Source: an uncultured Desulfobacteraceae bacterium (GTDB taxonomy: Bacteria > Desulfobacterota > Desulfobacteria > Desulfobacterales > UBA2174). From it: a stretch of 64,000 nucleotides of DNA. Shown piece after piece: positions 52,190-61,819 of the stretch; position 1 is the first letter of the stretch; the number at the start of each line of letters is the position of its first letter. The stretch lies in the NCBI GenBank assembly GCA_937982505.1, contig CALJLV010000065.1, positions 1 through 64,000 of the forward strand. The letters run 5' to 3'. The notes under the pieces were generated by a model. It saw only the letters and a program-made list of their open reading frames with translations, was not told the DNA's origin and did not search any database. The translations under genes were made by a program, and so were the position numbers.

Positions 52190-53554
52190 TCAAAACTTCG
52201 GCGTCCCCCACAGCTTCAGGACCCGGATCAGGGCCAGGCACCCCACCAGCAGAACCGCAAAGACCAGGCAGGTCAGCCCCACGCTCCAGTGCCACCAGAC
52301 CGGGGCGTTGACCAGCACCATGCTGCCCACGATGATCGGCACCGCCAACACGTTCATCAGCCCGATTTCGATGGCCACCGGAGTCTTGAATTCCGGATCG
52401 ACGATGCGCAGCAGCAGCAGGCCGCTAGAGACGGTGCCGGTGCAGGTGCCGTAGATGGTCAGGGTCCGCTCCAGGGCCAGGTCGTCGAGGCGCCGGCCCA
52501 GATAGACCACGACAACGGTGGTCGCCACCCCACTGGACAGGCACATCACGGTGATGGGCAGAAGGTACTGCCAGACCACCACGACCTGGATGGCCATCAC
52601 CGTGGCCACGATCAGATAATCCACCGACCACCCGGTGATCCGGCGCTGGATGCCCGGATCGATGAGATGATCGATGCCCAGGCGGGCCATGAGCACCCTG
52701 AGCCCCAGGGCGATCGCCATTCCGAAAAAGAAGAAGAAGCCCCAGAGAATCTGCCCGGCGTCGGGCGGCAGAAACCGCCCCAGCCCGACGACGAATCCGT
52801 AGGTGAGCACATAGACCAGCCCGATCAGGGCCGCCTGAAAAGCGAGGGTGTCGATGTTGCCCGAGTGCATCGTCATCTGACCGGCCGTCTCGCGGGACTG
52901 GCCCCGGCCGACGATCCCCGTGAGCACTTCGGCGGGGAGGGTCCCGTCCCCGTGCCGGGCCAGGCCGCGACGCAGGCCCCAGTTGGCCAGCGGCACCCCC
53001 ACGAAGAAGGCGAAGAAGAACCCCACGGCGGCAAAGGTCAGGCCGATGGTCGCGGCGTGGCGGAAACCGAATCCTTCCCAGACCTTGCCGATGGAAAGGG
53101 CCTGGCCGGGCCCCTCGGTGAAGCCCAGGGGCGCGAAAAAGCCGAAAGTAGCGAACAGTTCCTGGCCGAAGAAGCCGAAGCCGATCACGCAGAGTCCGCC
53201 GATCACCGCCTGCAGGGGCAGGGTCACCCCTTCGATCAGGGCCATCCACAGCGGCCCCCTGAGCCTGCCGCCGCGGGGTGGACCGTGGCTTTCTGAGGGG
53301 TCGGCCCGCGTCAGGCCGACGGAGATGAAGGAAATGTTGAAGAGATGAAACGCGAAGGATTCGATCTGCTTGACGTCCAGACTCACCAGCCCCGTGCTGA
53401 CGACGGCCAGCCCGATGACACCGCCGATGAGGCAGCTGGGAAAGAGGAACTTCTGCAGCCAGACCACCCTGGCCCGCAGCCAGACACCCACGAGCAGCAC
53501 GATGGACAGGGTACCGAAAACCATAAACGCCCCGAACGGAAAAGGACTTTGCAT
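52190..53554 (-). CDS. GltS-like sodium/glutamate symporter family protein
   Basis: A 454-aa carrier with about ten hydrophobic segments. The pattern LPSCLIGGVIGL-like at the start (FLFPSCLIGGVIGLAVV), GFTEGPGQALSIG in the middle and ATVMAIQVVVVWQYLL later match the ESS glutamate:Na+ symporter family. Substrate assignment to glutamate is by family only. GGGGGG precedes the ATG. It converges on comM with 27 bp between. Confidence 0.82.
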   Translation of the reverse strand: MQSPFPFGAFMVFGTLSIVLLVGVWLRARVVWLQKFLFPSCLIGGVIGLAVVSTGLVSLDVKQIESFAFHLFNISFISVGLTRADPSESHGPPRGGRLRGPLWMALIEGVTLPLQAVIGGLCVIGFGFFGQELFATFGFFAPLGFTEGPGQALSIGKVWEGFGFRHAATIGLTFAAVGFFFAFFVGVPLANWGLRRGLARHGDGTLPAEVLTGIVGRGQSRETAGQMTMHSGNIDTLAFQAALIGLVYVLTYGFVVGLGRFLPPDAGQILWGFFFFFGMAIALGLRVLMARLGIDHLIDPGIQRRITGWSVDYLIVATVMAIQVVVVWQYLLPITVMCLSSGVATTVVVVYLGRRLDDLALERTLTIYGTCTGTVSSGLLLLRIVDPEFKTPVAIEIGLMNVLAVPIIVGSMVLVNAPVWWHWSVGLTCLVFAVLLVGCLALIRVLKLWGTPKF

Positions 53555-53732
53555 GAAAGACCCCCCTTTTTGGGACCTTGACCGGTTGGCCGGGAAAAAG
53601 GCGCCACGGGCGCCGATCCGTTGCGGGTGCCGTTTCTTCCAGGGACCGCTGGCCGTCCAGGGCGGATCTTGCAGATTCCGGCCCGCCCTGGACAGGACCC
53701 CGGCAAGCGTCCCCCGGCACCGTGCGCGGGCG

Positions 53733-54164
53733 CTAGCCGCCCAGCAGTTCCTTGACGATGGCGCTGGCCCGCTTCATGTCGACCTGGGGATTGCCCTTGA
53801 CGGCTGCCATCACCTGCCCCACGGCCTTGGGCGACTTTTCGGCCAGCGCGTCCACGATGGGCTGCAGGAGGCGGCGCAGATCATCGTCCGCAAGCCGCCG
53901 TGGCAGGTAGGCGTCCAGGATCTCGTTTTCCGCCCCGAGTTTGGCCACGGTTTCGGCCCGGCCGGCCGCCATGGCCTCTTCGTTGTTTTTGATGAACTTG
54001 CGGATCTTGGCCAGCACCTCCTCCTCGGTGGGATCCCGGGCCGCCTCCCGGCGGGCGTCGGAGCGGGCCTCGCCGATCACGGTGGCCAGCAGGGTGGCGC
54101 GGGTCTTGTCGCCGGCCTTGAAGGCCGCCAGGCGGTCGCGGGTCAGTTTTTCCAGTACGCTCAT
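53733..54164 (-). CDS. GatB/YqeY domain protein
   Basis: A 143-aa YqeY-type protein. It starts MSVLEKLTRDRLAAFKAGDK and ends GNPQVDMKRASAIVKELLGG, the two ends of the GatB/YqeY helical domain that in GatB binds tRNA. The stand-alone form is common, with uncertain role. GGGAGG precedes ATG 54164. It is 152 bp after DUF3786 in the same direction. Confidence 0.9.
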   Translation of the reverse strand: MSVLEKLTRDRLAAFKAGDKTRATLLATVIGEARSDARREAARDPTEEEVLAKIRKFIKNNEEAMAAGRAETVAKLGAENEILDAYLPRRLADDDLRRLLQPIVDALAEKSPKAVGQVMAAVKGNPQVDMKRASAIVKELLGG

Positions 54165-54316
54165 GACAACCTCCCTGGACTCAGAGTCCCGGCACCGGAT
54201 CCCCTGTCCCGGCGCTGGAACGGCCATGGGAGCAGGAGAAAAAACCGGTGTCCTGCCCCCCGTTGGGCTTTGCGGCGTCCGTCCGGCAAAGCGGCGGCGT
54301 CGGAAACCGACTCATT

Positions 54317-54931
54317 TCAGGCACCATGCTCCCCCGTCAGGGCCACGGCCAGCATGACCCCCAGGATGGCCACGCTTTCCATGTCCAGATAGGCGGACGC
54401 CCGGCGTTCGAAAATCAGGCGGCACGCGGCGTCGAACTCGGGGTCGGCATCGTTGAAGAGCAGGAAAACGGGAATCCGCGGCAGGGCTGGAATCCGCACG
54501 GCCACGTCATAGGGAAGGTTCCCGTCCAGCGGCTGGCCGCCGATTCGCCCGCAGCGCGCCGCCAGTTCCGGGACGCGCCCCGCGAACGCCCGGGCAATGG
54601 GGATTTCGGCGTTGCGTTCAAAATAGCTCACCAGGGGGGCGGCGTCGGGAAATTCCCGGTAGGCGGACCAGGCCGGGTCCGGCGAAACCTCCACGGGATC
54701 CGCGAGCAGGTAGCGGGCCGCCACCACCAGCACCTCGAAGGGCGCCTGACGGCCGTCGGCCGCCAGGAGGCGCCCCGCTTCGAAACGGTAGGTCCGGCCC
54801 AGAACGGGAAGGATGACGGACCGGTCCCGGACTTCGAGGCCCAGCCGGGGCCCCAGATCCGACACAGACAGGTTTTCCAGGCGCTGAAGGTAATAACGGG
54901 CCGTCTCTTGGAAAACGGGGGCTTTCTTCAT
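54317..54931 (-). CDS. DUF3786 domain protein
   Basis: A 204-aa soluble protein recognisable as DUF3786 by GRTYRFEAGRLLAADG, the PLVSYFERNAEIPIARAF block, and the closing ALPRIPVFLLFNDADPEFDA. The family is found in anaerobes, sometimes near corrinoid proteins, and has no proven function. GGGGAG precedes ATG 54931. Confidence 0.78.
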   Translation of the reverse strand: MKKAPVFQETARYYLQRLENLSVSDLGPRLGLEVRDRSVILPVLGRTYRFEAGRLLAADGRQAPFEVLVVAARYLLADPVEVSPDPAWSAYREFPDAAPLVSYFERNAEIPIARAFAGRVPELAARCGRIGGQPLDGNLPYDVAVRIPALPRIPVFLLFNDADPEFDAACRLIFERRASAYLDMESVAILGVMLAVALTGEHGA

Positions 54932-55350
54932 GGTGGACTCCCCTGGGGCATCCATGGAACCGGGGGTGCCGAGGGTCAAAGCGCCTCGCTGAGGCCCCGG
55001 CCTTGGGCGGGCCCCGCGAGACGCCAGCCGTTGACCAGGTGAACCGGGCACCCCGGAAGGCCGCAATGGCCCGGCACGATGGGCAGGCCCGCCCGTCCTG
55101 GCAGCGGCGCCGGCTTGACGGTCCGGGGTGATGACGGCCAAACCGAAGGAGGGATCATAGCCCAACCAGGGTCCCTTGCCAATCCCCACAGGCCAGAGGC
55201 CAGCCGCCGTTTGCACTGCCACCGGGAGCCGGTTTGTGATACGATGCCCGCAGGCAGCCTGCCGGGGCGCTGCGCGACCCGCCACGAAACCTTCACGCGC
55301 CAGGGACGCAGGGCGTCCGGCGCGGCTTTTCGCCCATGAGGAGGCACCGC
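54932..55350. other. Divergent intergenic region, 419 bp
   Basis: The longest gene-poor stretch. It is very GC-rich on the left, so all minus frames stay open; the best is a 60-codon frame at 54976-55158 (minus) with no ribosome site, which I do not call. The right end has GAGGAGG before ATG 55351. I see no clear promoter, RNA or repeat. Confidence 0.5.
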
Positions 55351-56082
55351 ATGATCCGTCCGTCACGCACCGCCGTTTTGGCCGCCGCGGCCTTCTGGCT
55401 CTGGGGCTGTGCCACCGCCTACCAGAGCAAGCCGCTTCCCTTCAAGCCGCCCGAGGCCCATGCCAACGCCACCGACGTGGCCGGGGTCCGTATCGGGGCC
55501 CAGGCCTACAGCGACCCCCAAACAGCCGCCGAAACCTTCGGGTTTGACGTCATCGGCGCCGGGATGCTCCCGGTGATGGTGGTCCTCGACAACCAGAGCG
55601 GCCAGCCGGTGCACATCCATGCCGACCAGTCATTTCTCGAGGACGCCGCCGGCAACCTCTGGCCGGTGCTCAGCCGCCAGAACGCCCAGGAACGGGCCGC
55701 GCGCTTCTCCAAAACCCGCGAAATTTTCAAGGAGGGGGCCTATGCCGGATTTCTGGGAGCGGCCGCCGGCGGTCTGGTGGGCGCGGCCATCGGCATTGTC
55801 AGCGGGGAAAACGTGGCCGTCGCGGCCGGCAAGGGGGCGGCCATGGGGGCCGCCGCCGGGGCGGTCCTGGGCGGCACCCGGGGCTACGGCCAGGATCGGA
55901 CGGGCCGGGATGTCCAGGCCGACATGGAGGCCCGGTCCATCGAAAACGTGGCCGTCGAACCGGGCACCCTGGCCCACGGGCTCCTGTTTTTCCCGGCCGA
56001 GGCCGGCCAGGTTCGGCAGCTGCGGCTGCAGGTGCGCGACGTGCACGGCGGGCGCGCCCACACGGCCCGGCTGGCCCTGTGA
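55351..56082 (+). CDS. Lipoprotein with glycine-zipper segment
   Basis: A 243-aa lipoprotein: signal peptide, lipobox FWLWGC (Cys about 20), a beta-rich part (about 45-110), then an Ala/Gly-rich pair of helices (GAAAGGLVGAAIGIVSGE; GKGAAMGAAAGAVLGGTRGY; about 136-185) like a glycine zipper of outer-membrane proteins, and a final beta part. Function unknown. ATG 55351 directly follows GAGGAGG plus 6 nt and is preferred to ATG 55336. It overlaps the next gene by 4 bp. Confidence 0.78.
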   Translation: MIRPSRTAVLAAAAFWLWGCATAYQSKPLPFKPPEAHANATDVAGVRIGAQAYSDPQTAAETFGFDVIGAGMLPVMVVLDNQSGQPVHIHADQSFLEDAAGNLWPVLSRQNAQERAARFSKTREIFKEGAYAGFLGAAAGGLVGAAIGIVSGENVAVAAGKGAAMGAAAGAVLGGTRGYGQDRTGRDVQADMEARSIENVAVEPGTLAHGLLFFPAEAGQVRQLRLQVRDVHGGRAHTARLAL

Positions 56083-57752
56083 CCCCCTCGCCCATGCGAA
56101 CCTGCTCCGCCCTTTGCTGGATCCTCGTGGCCCTGAGCATCGGACTGGTGCTGCTCATGGGGGCCGTGCCCCCGGTGAGCCGGGACGCCCTCAACCACCA
56201 TCTGCTGGTGCCCAAGCGCTATCTGGCCGCCGGCGCCATCCATGAAATCCCCGAGGTGCCTTTCTCCTACTACCCGATGAACCTGGAGATGCTCTACCTC
56301 GGGGCCCTGTGGCTGGGCAGCGAGATCCTGCCCAAGTACATCCATTTCGCCTTTGCCCTCCTGACGGCTTTTTCACTGCACCGCTATCTCGTGCGCCGCC
56401 TGGAGGCGGCCTGGGCCGCCGTGGGCGTCTGTTTCTTTCTGACCCTGCCGGTGATCCTGCGCCTCTCGGTGACGGTCTACGTCGACCTGGGGCTGATCTT
56501 TTTTTCCTGGATGGCCCTGGTCCATTTCCTCTACTGGGTGGAAAAAGGATGGAATCGACGTGATTTCGTGATCTCGGCGGCCTGCTGCGGCCTGGCCCTG
56601 GGAGTCAAGTACAACGGCCTTGTCACCCTGCTGATCATGAGCGCCTGCGTCGCCCTGTCCTACGCCCGCCAGCAGGCCGCAAAACCCCGGGCGGGGGCCG
56701 CCGCCCTGGGGCTGGCCGGGCTTTATGCCGCCGTCAGCCTGCTCTGTTACGCGCCCTGGGGAATTCGTAACCTGATCTGGACCGGCAACCCGCTGCACCC
56801 GCTCTACGGCTCCCTGTTCAGGCTGCTCGGCGGTGCGGAAGGGACCTCCGGAGCGCTGGCGGCGGTCAGCGTCTACGGCCACAGCTTGAGCCACTTCACC
56901 TACCGGGCCCTGATCCATGGGGAATCCGGATGGGAGATGATCCTGATTCCCCTGCGCATCTTCTTTCAGGGGGCTGACGATACACCCCGGTACTTCGACG
57001 GGGTCTTGCACCCCTTCCTGCTGCTGCTGCCCCTGGTGGCCCTCTTCGCCAGCCACGGGGCCGCCCCGCGGCAGCGACGGGAAACCGGTTTTCTGCTCTT
57101 CTTTGCGGTCCTGACCATCCTGATCGTCTTCGTGCAAACCGACATGCGCATCCGCTACGTGGCCCCGGCCGTTCCCGCCCTGGTGGTTCTCTCGGTCTTC
57201 GGCCTGCAATCGGCGCTGGCGGCGGCGGAGCGGCGCTGGCCGGCAGTGGCCTGGAAACCGGCCATCCTGCCCCTGGTGCTGGCCGGCCTCATGGCGCCCA
57301 ACGTCATCTATGCCCGCCAGCTTTACGCCGCCATCGACCCAATCCCGTTTCTCACCGGCCGCACGGACCGCGCCACCTACATCGCCGCCCGCCGACCGGA
57401 ATTCGTGCTTCTGGACCATGCCAACCGCCACCTGGACGACCGGGCGCGGCTGCTGTCGCTGTTTCTCAGCGGGCGCCACTATTACTGCGACCGGCCTATC
57501 CGGGAAGCGCCCGGCATCTTGCTTCAGGCCATGCGCCAGGCCGCTTCGGACCGGGACGTAGCCGCCGCTCTGCGGTCCGCGGGATACACCCATCTGGTAT
57601 TCAACGCCCCCTTGCTCAACCGCTGGCTCAACGACAACCTGGAAGCGGCCGGGCTTTCGCTGGCGGCCTCCTTCTTCTCCCGCTGGACCCGGCCGCTGCT
57701 GGAAAACCAGGGGTATGTGCTGGTGGCCGTAGAAACCCAGGCGGCGAACTGA
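56079..57752 (+). CDS. GT39-like polytopic glycosyltransferase
   Basis: A 557-aa membrane protein with about eleven hydrophobic segments. The first loop has SRDALNHHLLVPKRYLAAG, where Asp-Ala with following His/Lys resembles the catalytic acidic loop of PMT/ArnT-type (GT39/GT83) enzymes that use polyprenyl-phosphate sugars. DMRIRYVAPAVPALVV is another conserved place. The C-terminal 160 residues form a soluble domain. The donor and acceptor are not known. Start is GTG 56079 or ATG 56094. Confidence 0.75.
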   Translation: MTPSPMRTCSALCWILVALSIGLVLLMGAVPPVSRDALNHHLLVPKRYLAAGAIHEIPEVPFSYYPMNLEMLYLGALWLGSEILPKYIHFAFALLTAFSLHRYLVRRLEAAWAAVGVCFFLTLPVILRLSVTVYVDLGLIFFSWMALVHFLYWVEKGWNRRDFVISAACCGLALGVKYNGLVTLLIMSACVALSYARQQAAKPRAGAAALGLAGLYAAVSLLCYAPWGIRNLIWTGNPLHPLYGSLFRLLGGAEGTSGALAAVSVYGHSLSHFTYRALIHGESGWEMILIPLRIFFQGADDTPRYFDGVLHPFLLLLPLVALFASHGAAPRQRRETGFLLFFAVLTILIVFVQTDMRIRYVAPAVPALVVLSVFGLQSALAAAERRWPAVAWKPAILPLVLAGLMAPNVIYARQLYAAIDPIPFLTGRTDRATYIAARRPEFVLLDHANRHLDDRARLLSLFLSGRHYYCDRPIREAPGILLQAMRQAASDRDVAAALRSAGYTHLVFNAPLLNRWLNDNLEAAGLSLAASFFSRWTRPLLENQGYVLVAVETQAAN

Positions 57753-57770
57753 AAAGAGGACCCTTCGCGC

Positions 57771-58751
57771 ATGTCCCGGCGTCTGCATCGCATCGTGACC
57801 ATCGGCGGCGGCAGCGGGCAATTCACCCTGCTCAACGGCCTGCGCACCGTCGGCGACCTGCGCATCACGGCGGTGGTGTCGATGGTGGACAGCGGCGGCT
57901 CCACGGGGCGGCTGCGCGACGAACTGGGCATCCTGCCCCCCGGGGACGTGCTCAAGTGCATCCTGGCCCTTTCACCCCATGCCGATTTCGCCCGCACGAT
58001 CTTTCTCAAACGCTTCCAGGCCCACCGGCGCCTGCGCGGCCACAATGCCGGCAACATGCTCCTGACCATGCTGGGCCAGTACACCGGGAGCTTTCCCGCT
58101 GGAATCCGCGCCCTGTGCGAAATCCTCGACGTGCGCGGCCAGATCCTGCCGGTGACCATGGACCGGGCCACGCTGGTGGCCGAACTGAGCGACGGCACGC
58201 GCATCTATGGCGAAGCGGCCATCGACCTGCCCGCCGGGACGCGCCACCAGAAAATCCGCGACGTCTACCTGGTGCCCCACCACCACGCCGAGATTTCGGT
58301 CCACCCGCCGGTGATCGAGGCCATCGTTAGAGCCCAGACCATCGTCATCGGGCCGGGGGATCTGTACACCAGCATCTTTCCCAACCTCATCGTCCCCGGC
58401 GTCTGCGAAGCGCTGCGCCAGGCCCCGGCCCGGCTGGTCTATACCCTGAACATCATGAACAAGTTCGGCGAAACCCACCAGTTTACCGGTCGCGACTTCG
58501 TGCGGGTGCTCGAAGCCCGGCTCCAGCGGCGATTGGACGTGGTCATCTACAATACGCGCCGGCCGCCGCCCCAGATCCTGGCCCGCTATCGCCGGTACCG
58601 ATCCGAGTTCGTGGGACTCGACCCCCTGGATCCTTTCTGGGGGCCCCGGCGCCTGGTGGGCGCCGACCTGCTGGACAGCGGCGGCGGCATCGTGCGCCAC
58701 GACGACCAGAAGCTGGCGGCGCTGATCGAGGGGTTGATCCGGGAAGGATGA
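57771..58751 (+). CDS. YvcK/CofD-family gluconeogenesis factor
   Basis: A 326-aa protein of the CofD/YvcK superfamily. TIGGGSGQFTLLNGLR is the nucleotide loop, with SMVDSGGSTGRLRDELG and PGDLYTSIFPNLIVPG typical of YvcK, which binds UDP-sugars and is needed for gluconeogenic growth and wall synthesis in other bacteria. It starts 18 bp after the GT39-like gene. Confidence 0.9.
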   Translation: MSRRLHRIVTIGGGSGQFTLLNGLRTVGDLRITAVVSMVDSGGSTGRLRDELGILPPGDVLKCILALSPHADFARTIFLKRFQAHRRLRGHNAGNMLLTMLGQYTGSFPAGIRALCEILDVRGQILPVTMDRATLVAELSDGTRIYGEAAIDLPAGTRHQKIRDVYLVPHHHAEISVHPPVIEAIVRAQTIVIGPGDLYTSIFPNLIVPGVCEALRQAPARLVYTLNIMNKFGETHQFTGRDFVRVLEARLQRRLDVVIYNTRRPPPQILARYRRYRSEFVGLDPLDPFWGPRRLVGADLLDSGGGIVRHDDQKLAALIEGLIREG

Positions 58752-58845
58752 AAAGGAGTCGGGTTTGCAGGACGGTTATGCACCTCGGACCCGGCCGACA
58801 AGCCGGACAAGTCCGACCTGCCCCAGATAGAACCTTCCGCCGGCG

Positions 58846-60234
58846 CTAACCGTCTTTGGCCGCGGGCTTTTCCGGCTCCCCGGCCCCATCGCGCCGGGCT
58901 TCGGCCTTGACCCGCCCCCAGCGGGCCAGACGCTGGGCCACCGTCTTTTCGTAGCCTCTTTCGCTGGGCTGATAGAACCGTTTGCCGCCCAGTTCTTCGG
59001 GCAGATAGGTCTGGGGCGTGTAGGCTTCTTTATAGTCGTGGGCGTAGCGGTAGCCGCGGCCGTAGCCCAGCGCCTTCATCAGGCCGGTGGGAGCGTTGCG
59101 GATGTGCAGGGGCACGGGCAAGGTCCCGGTGGCGTGGATCGTTCCCTGCACCTCCCCGTAGGCGGTGTAGAGGCGGTTGCTCTTGGGCGCCGTGGCCAGA
59201 TAGACGGCGGCCTGGACCAGGGCCAGTTCCCCCTCGGGGCTGCCCAGCAGGCGATAGGCTTCCAGCGCCGCCATGGCCTGGTTCAGGGCGAAGGGATCGG
59301 CCAGCCCCACGTCCTCCGAGGCAAAGCGGACCATGCGCCGCGCCACGTAGAGGGGATCCTCGCCGGCGGCCAGCATGCGGCCCAGCCAGTAGAGGGCCGC
59401 ATCCGGATCGCTGCCGCGAAGACTCTTGTGCAGAGCTGAAATGAGGTTGAAGTGTTCCTCGCCGTGCTTGTCGTAGCGCAGGGCCTTGCGCTGCAGGGCC
59501 TGCTCCACGTGCGGCAGGTCGATGCGCTGGGGCCCGTCGCCGCTTGTGCCGTCCCCTGCTGCGGCCAGGGCGGCGGCGATTTCGAGGCTGTTGAGGGCGT
59601 GGCGCACGTCGCCCTGGGCGGCGGCAACCAGGTGGGCCAGGGCCTCGGGGGCCAGCGTGGGACGCCGCCGGCCCAGCCCGCGTTCGACATCGGCCAGGGC
59701 CCGCTCCAGGATCTCACCGATGGTCTCGGGCCCCAGGGCCTCCAGAACGATCACCCGGCAGCGGGACATGAGGGCCGGAATCACTTCGAAGGAGGGGTTC
59801 TCGGTGGTGGCCCCGATCAGGGTGATGAGACCGCTTTCCACGTGGTGCAGGAAGGCATCCTGCTGGGCCTTGTTGAAACGGTGGATCTCGTCCACGAAAA
59901 GCACGGTGCGGCGCCGGTGAAACTGCCGCTGCTGGCGGGCCTCGTCGATCACTTCGCGAATCTGGCGCACCCCGGACAGTACGGCGGAAAACTGCATGAA
60001 ATGGGCCCGCGTGGAGCGGGCCAGAAGGCGGGCCAGAGTGGTCTTGCCGCAGCCCGGCGGCCCCCAGAGGATCATGGAAAAGATCTGGTCCCGCGCTACG
60101 GCGTTGCCGATGAGGGTGCCGGGCCCCACCACCTTTTCATGACCCAGAAACTCGTCCAGGCTGCGGGGCCGCATCCGCTCGGCCAGGGGAATGGCCCCGG
60201 GGCCCTGGCTGGCCGCCTGTTCGAAAAGATCCAC
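58846..60234 (-). CDS. rarA: Replication-associated recombination protein RarA
   Basis: A 462-aa AAA+ ATPase (MgsA) acting at stalled replication forks. Walker A is GPPGCGKTTLARLLA, Walker B LFVDEIHRFNKAQQD, sensor 1 GATTENPSFE. The C-terminal tetramer domain has SLRGSDPDAALYWLGRML and YLPEELGGKRFYQPSERG. It has an Ala/Lys-rich tail of about 20 residues. It is 81 bp after der on the same strand. Confidence 0.96.
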   Translation of the reverse strand: MDLFEQAASQGPGAIPLAERMRPRSLDEFLGHEKVVGPGTLIGNAVARDQIFSMILWGPPGCGKTTLARLLARSTRAHFMQFSAVLSGVRQIREVIDEARQQRQFHRRRTVLFVDEIHRFNKAQQDAFLHHVESGLITLIGATTENPSFEVIPALMSRCRVIVLEALGPETIGEILERALADVERGLGRRRPTLAPEALAHLVAAAQGDVRHALNSLEIAAALAAAGDGTSGDGPQRIDLPHVEQALQRKALRYDKHGEEHFNLISALHKSLRGSDPDAALYWLGRMLAAGEDPLYVARRMVRFASEDVGLADPFALNQAMAALEAYRLLGSPEGELALVQAAVYLATAPKSNRLYTAYGEVQGTIHATGTLPVPLHIRNAPTGLMKALGYGRGYRYAHDYKEAYTPQTYLPEELGGKRFYQPSERGYEKTVAQRLARWGRVKAEARRDGAGEPEKPAAKDG

Positions 60235-60315
60235 CGGCGATGGTCTCCACCCGGGGAAGTGGCGCCCGACGGAAGTCGAGACTGGCCTGCGGCGGTGGCC
60301 CGGCCCCGCTTCCGG

Positions 60316-61671
60316 TCACCGCCCTTTTCTTGCCCGGGCGCCGAATTCGATCCGCCCGCTGCGCTGGCGGAAAATCAGCCGCAATGGAATCCGATCCAGC
60401 CCCGAGGCTTGCCGGATCTGGTTGACCAGGTACCGCTGGTACGAGAAATGCACCGCCTCGGGATAGTTGACGAAGGCCACAAAGGTGGGCGGCCCGGTAT
60501 CCACCTGGGTGGCGTAGTAAAACTTGAGCCGCTTGCCCTTGTGCAGCGGCGGGAGCGTGCGGGCAACGGCCTCCTCGAAGATCTTGTTCACCTGCCCGGT
60601 GCCCAGGCGCGTCCGGAACTGCCGGAAAACGTCGTCCGCCAGCGGAAAGATCCGGGGCACACGCTGGCCCGTATGGGCGGAAACGGTCACCATGGGAGCG
60701 AAGGACAAAAACTTGGCCGCGTCCCGCAGCCGAAGCTGCATACGGCGCACGGCCCCCGGATCCCGGGGGACCAGATCCCACTTGTTGACCACGAAGATGC
60801 ACCCGCAGCCGCGGTCGGCGGCATAGCCGGCGATGCTCACGTCCTGGTCGGTGATCCCCTCGACCGCATCCAGGACCACCAGGGCCACGTCGCAGCGCTC
60901 CAGGCTGCGCAGGGCCTTGATGACCGAAAATTTCTCGATCTTGGCCGAGACCTTTCCCTTGCGCCGGATCCCGGCGGTGTCAACGAGCAGGTAGGTCCTG
61001 TCCCCGCGGACCAGGAACGTGTCGATGGCATCCCGGGTCGTGCCGGGCTCATCGCTGACCACCAGCCGTTCCTGGCCCAGGAGGCGGTTGATCAGGGAGG
61101 ACTTGCCCACGTTGGGCCGGCCCACCACGGCAATGCGCACGGCATTGTCCTCCGGGCGGTCCGGAGCGGACGCGGCGGCGGGCAGGCGGGCCACCAGGGC
61201 ATCCAGGAAATCGTCGACGCCGTAGCGGTGCTCGGCCGACAGCGAATGCAGGACCTCCACCCCCAGGGCATAAAACTCGTAGAGCGCGGACTCCTGGGCT
61301 TCCCCGTCGATCTTGTTGACCGCGTAAAGCACCGGTCTGGTATGGTGGCGCAGCCGGGCCACCAATTCGCGGTCAAAGGGCGTCACTCCGCTGCGGCCGT
61401 CCAGGAGCACCACCACCAGATCCGCCTCGGCGATGGCCTGATCCACCTGGGTGCGGATCTGGGGCGCGAAGGCATCGGCATCACCCTCGACGAAGCCCCC
61501 GGTGTCGATCACCGTGAATTGCACCCCTTCCCAGCTGGCATCCTGGTAGAGGCGGTCCCGGGTAACCCCGGGAAAATCGTCCACCAGGGCATCCCGGGAA
61601 CGCGTGATGCGGTTAAAGAGGGTCGACTTGCCCACGTTGGGCCGGCCCACGATGGCGACGATGGGTTTCAT
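60316..61671 (-). CDS. der: Ribosome-assembly GTPase Der (EngA)
   Basis: A 451-aa protein with two tandem GTPase domains (G1 GRPNVGKSTLFNR near 10 and GRPNVGKSSLINR near 185) and a C-terminal KH-like domain; needed for 50S subunit assembly. G3 boxes are DTGGF and DTAGI; G4 are NKID and NKWD. The start ATG 61671 is fixed by homology, but there is no ribosome site before it, and the visible promoter places the mRNA start within a few bases of the ATG. Confidence 0.97.
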   Translation of the reverse strand: MKPIVAIVGRPNVGKSTLFNRITRSRDALVDDFPGVTRDRLYQDASWEGVQFTVIDTGGFVEGDADAFAPQIRTQVDQAIAEADLVVVLLDGRSGVTPFDRELVARLRHHTRPVLYAVNKIDGEAQESALYEFYALGVEVLHSLSAEHRYGVDDFLDALVARLPAAASAPDRPEDNAVRIAVVGRPNVGKSSLINRLLGQERLVVSDEPGTTRDAIDTFLVRGDRTYLLVDTAGIRRKGKVSAKIEKFSVIKALRSLERCDVALVVLDAVEGITDQDVSIAGYAADRGCGCIFVVNKWDLVPRDPGAVRRMQLRLRDAAKFLSFAPMVTVSAHTGQRVPRIFPLADDVFRQFRTRLGTGQVNKIFEEAVARTLPPLHKGKRLKFYYATQVDTGPPTFVAFVNYPEAVHFSYQRYLVNQIRQASGLDRIPLRLIFRQRSGRIEFGARARKGR

Positions 61672-61679
61672 GGTGGCCA

Positions 61680-61709
61680 GCTATACTTCGGGGGGGGGAA
61701 GGATGTCAA
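61680..61709 (-). promoter_or_regulatory. der promoter with a nine-C spacer tract
   Basis: On the minus strand a perfect TTGACA (61709-61704) and TATAGC (61685-61680) are 18 bp apart, and nine consecutive C (61698-61690) fill the middle of the spacer. Transcription would begin near 61673, almost at the der ATG. Confidence 0.5.
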
Positions 61710-61723
61710 ATGGCGCTCCAGAC

Positions 61724-61753
61724 TTGACGCCGAAGGGCCGAACCCGGTACTAG
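61724..61753 (+). promoter_or_regulatory. Candidate promoter of the YajG-like gene
   Basis: TTGACG at 61724-61729, 18 bp, TACTAG at 61748-61753, about 70 bp before ATG 61820. The -10 is weak. Confidence 0.35.
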
Positions 61754-61819
61754 ATCCTTCGATCCGGTGCGAGACCCCTTTTTCCCCATCGACGCTTTCC
61801 GAGTCATAAGGAGCCCACG

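Noticed and set aside
54976..55158. 60-codon minus-strand frame upstream of DUF3786
   Set aside because: No ribosome site, Pro/Gly-rich and in a region where all minus frames stay open; kept only as a note.
59452..61809. 785-codon open frame opposite rarA and der
   Set aside because: It spans two unmistakable genes in antisense and has no recognisable domain.
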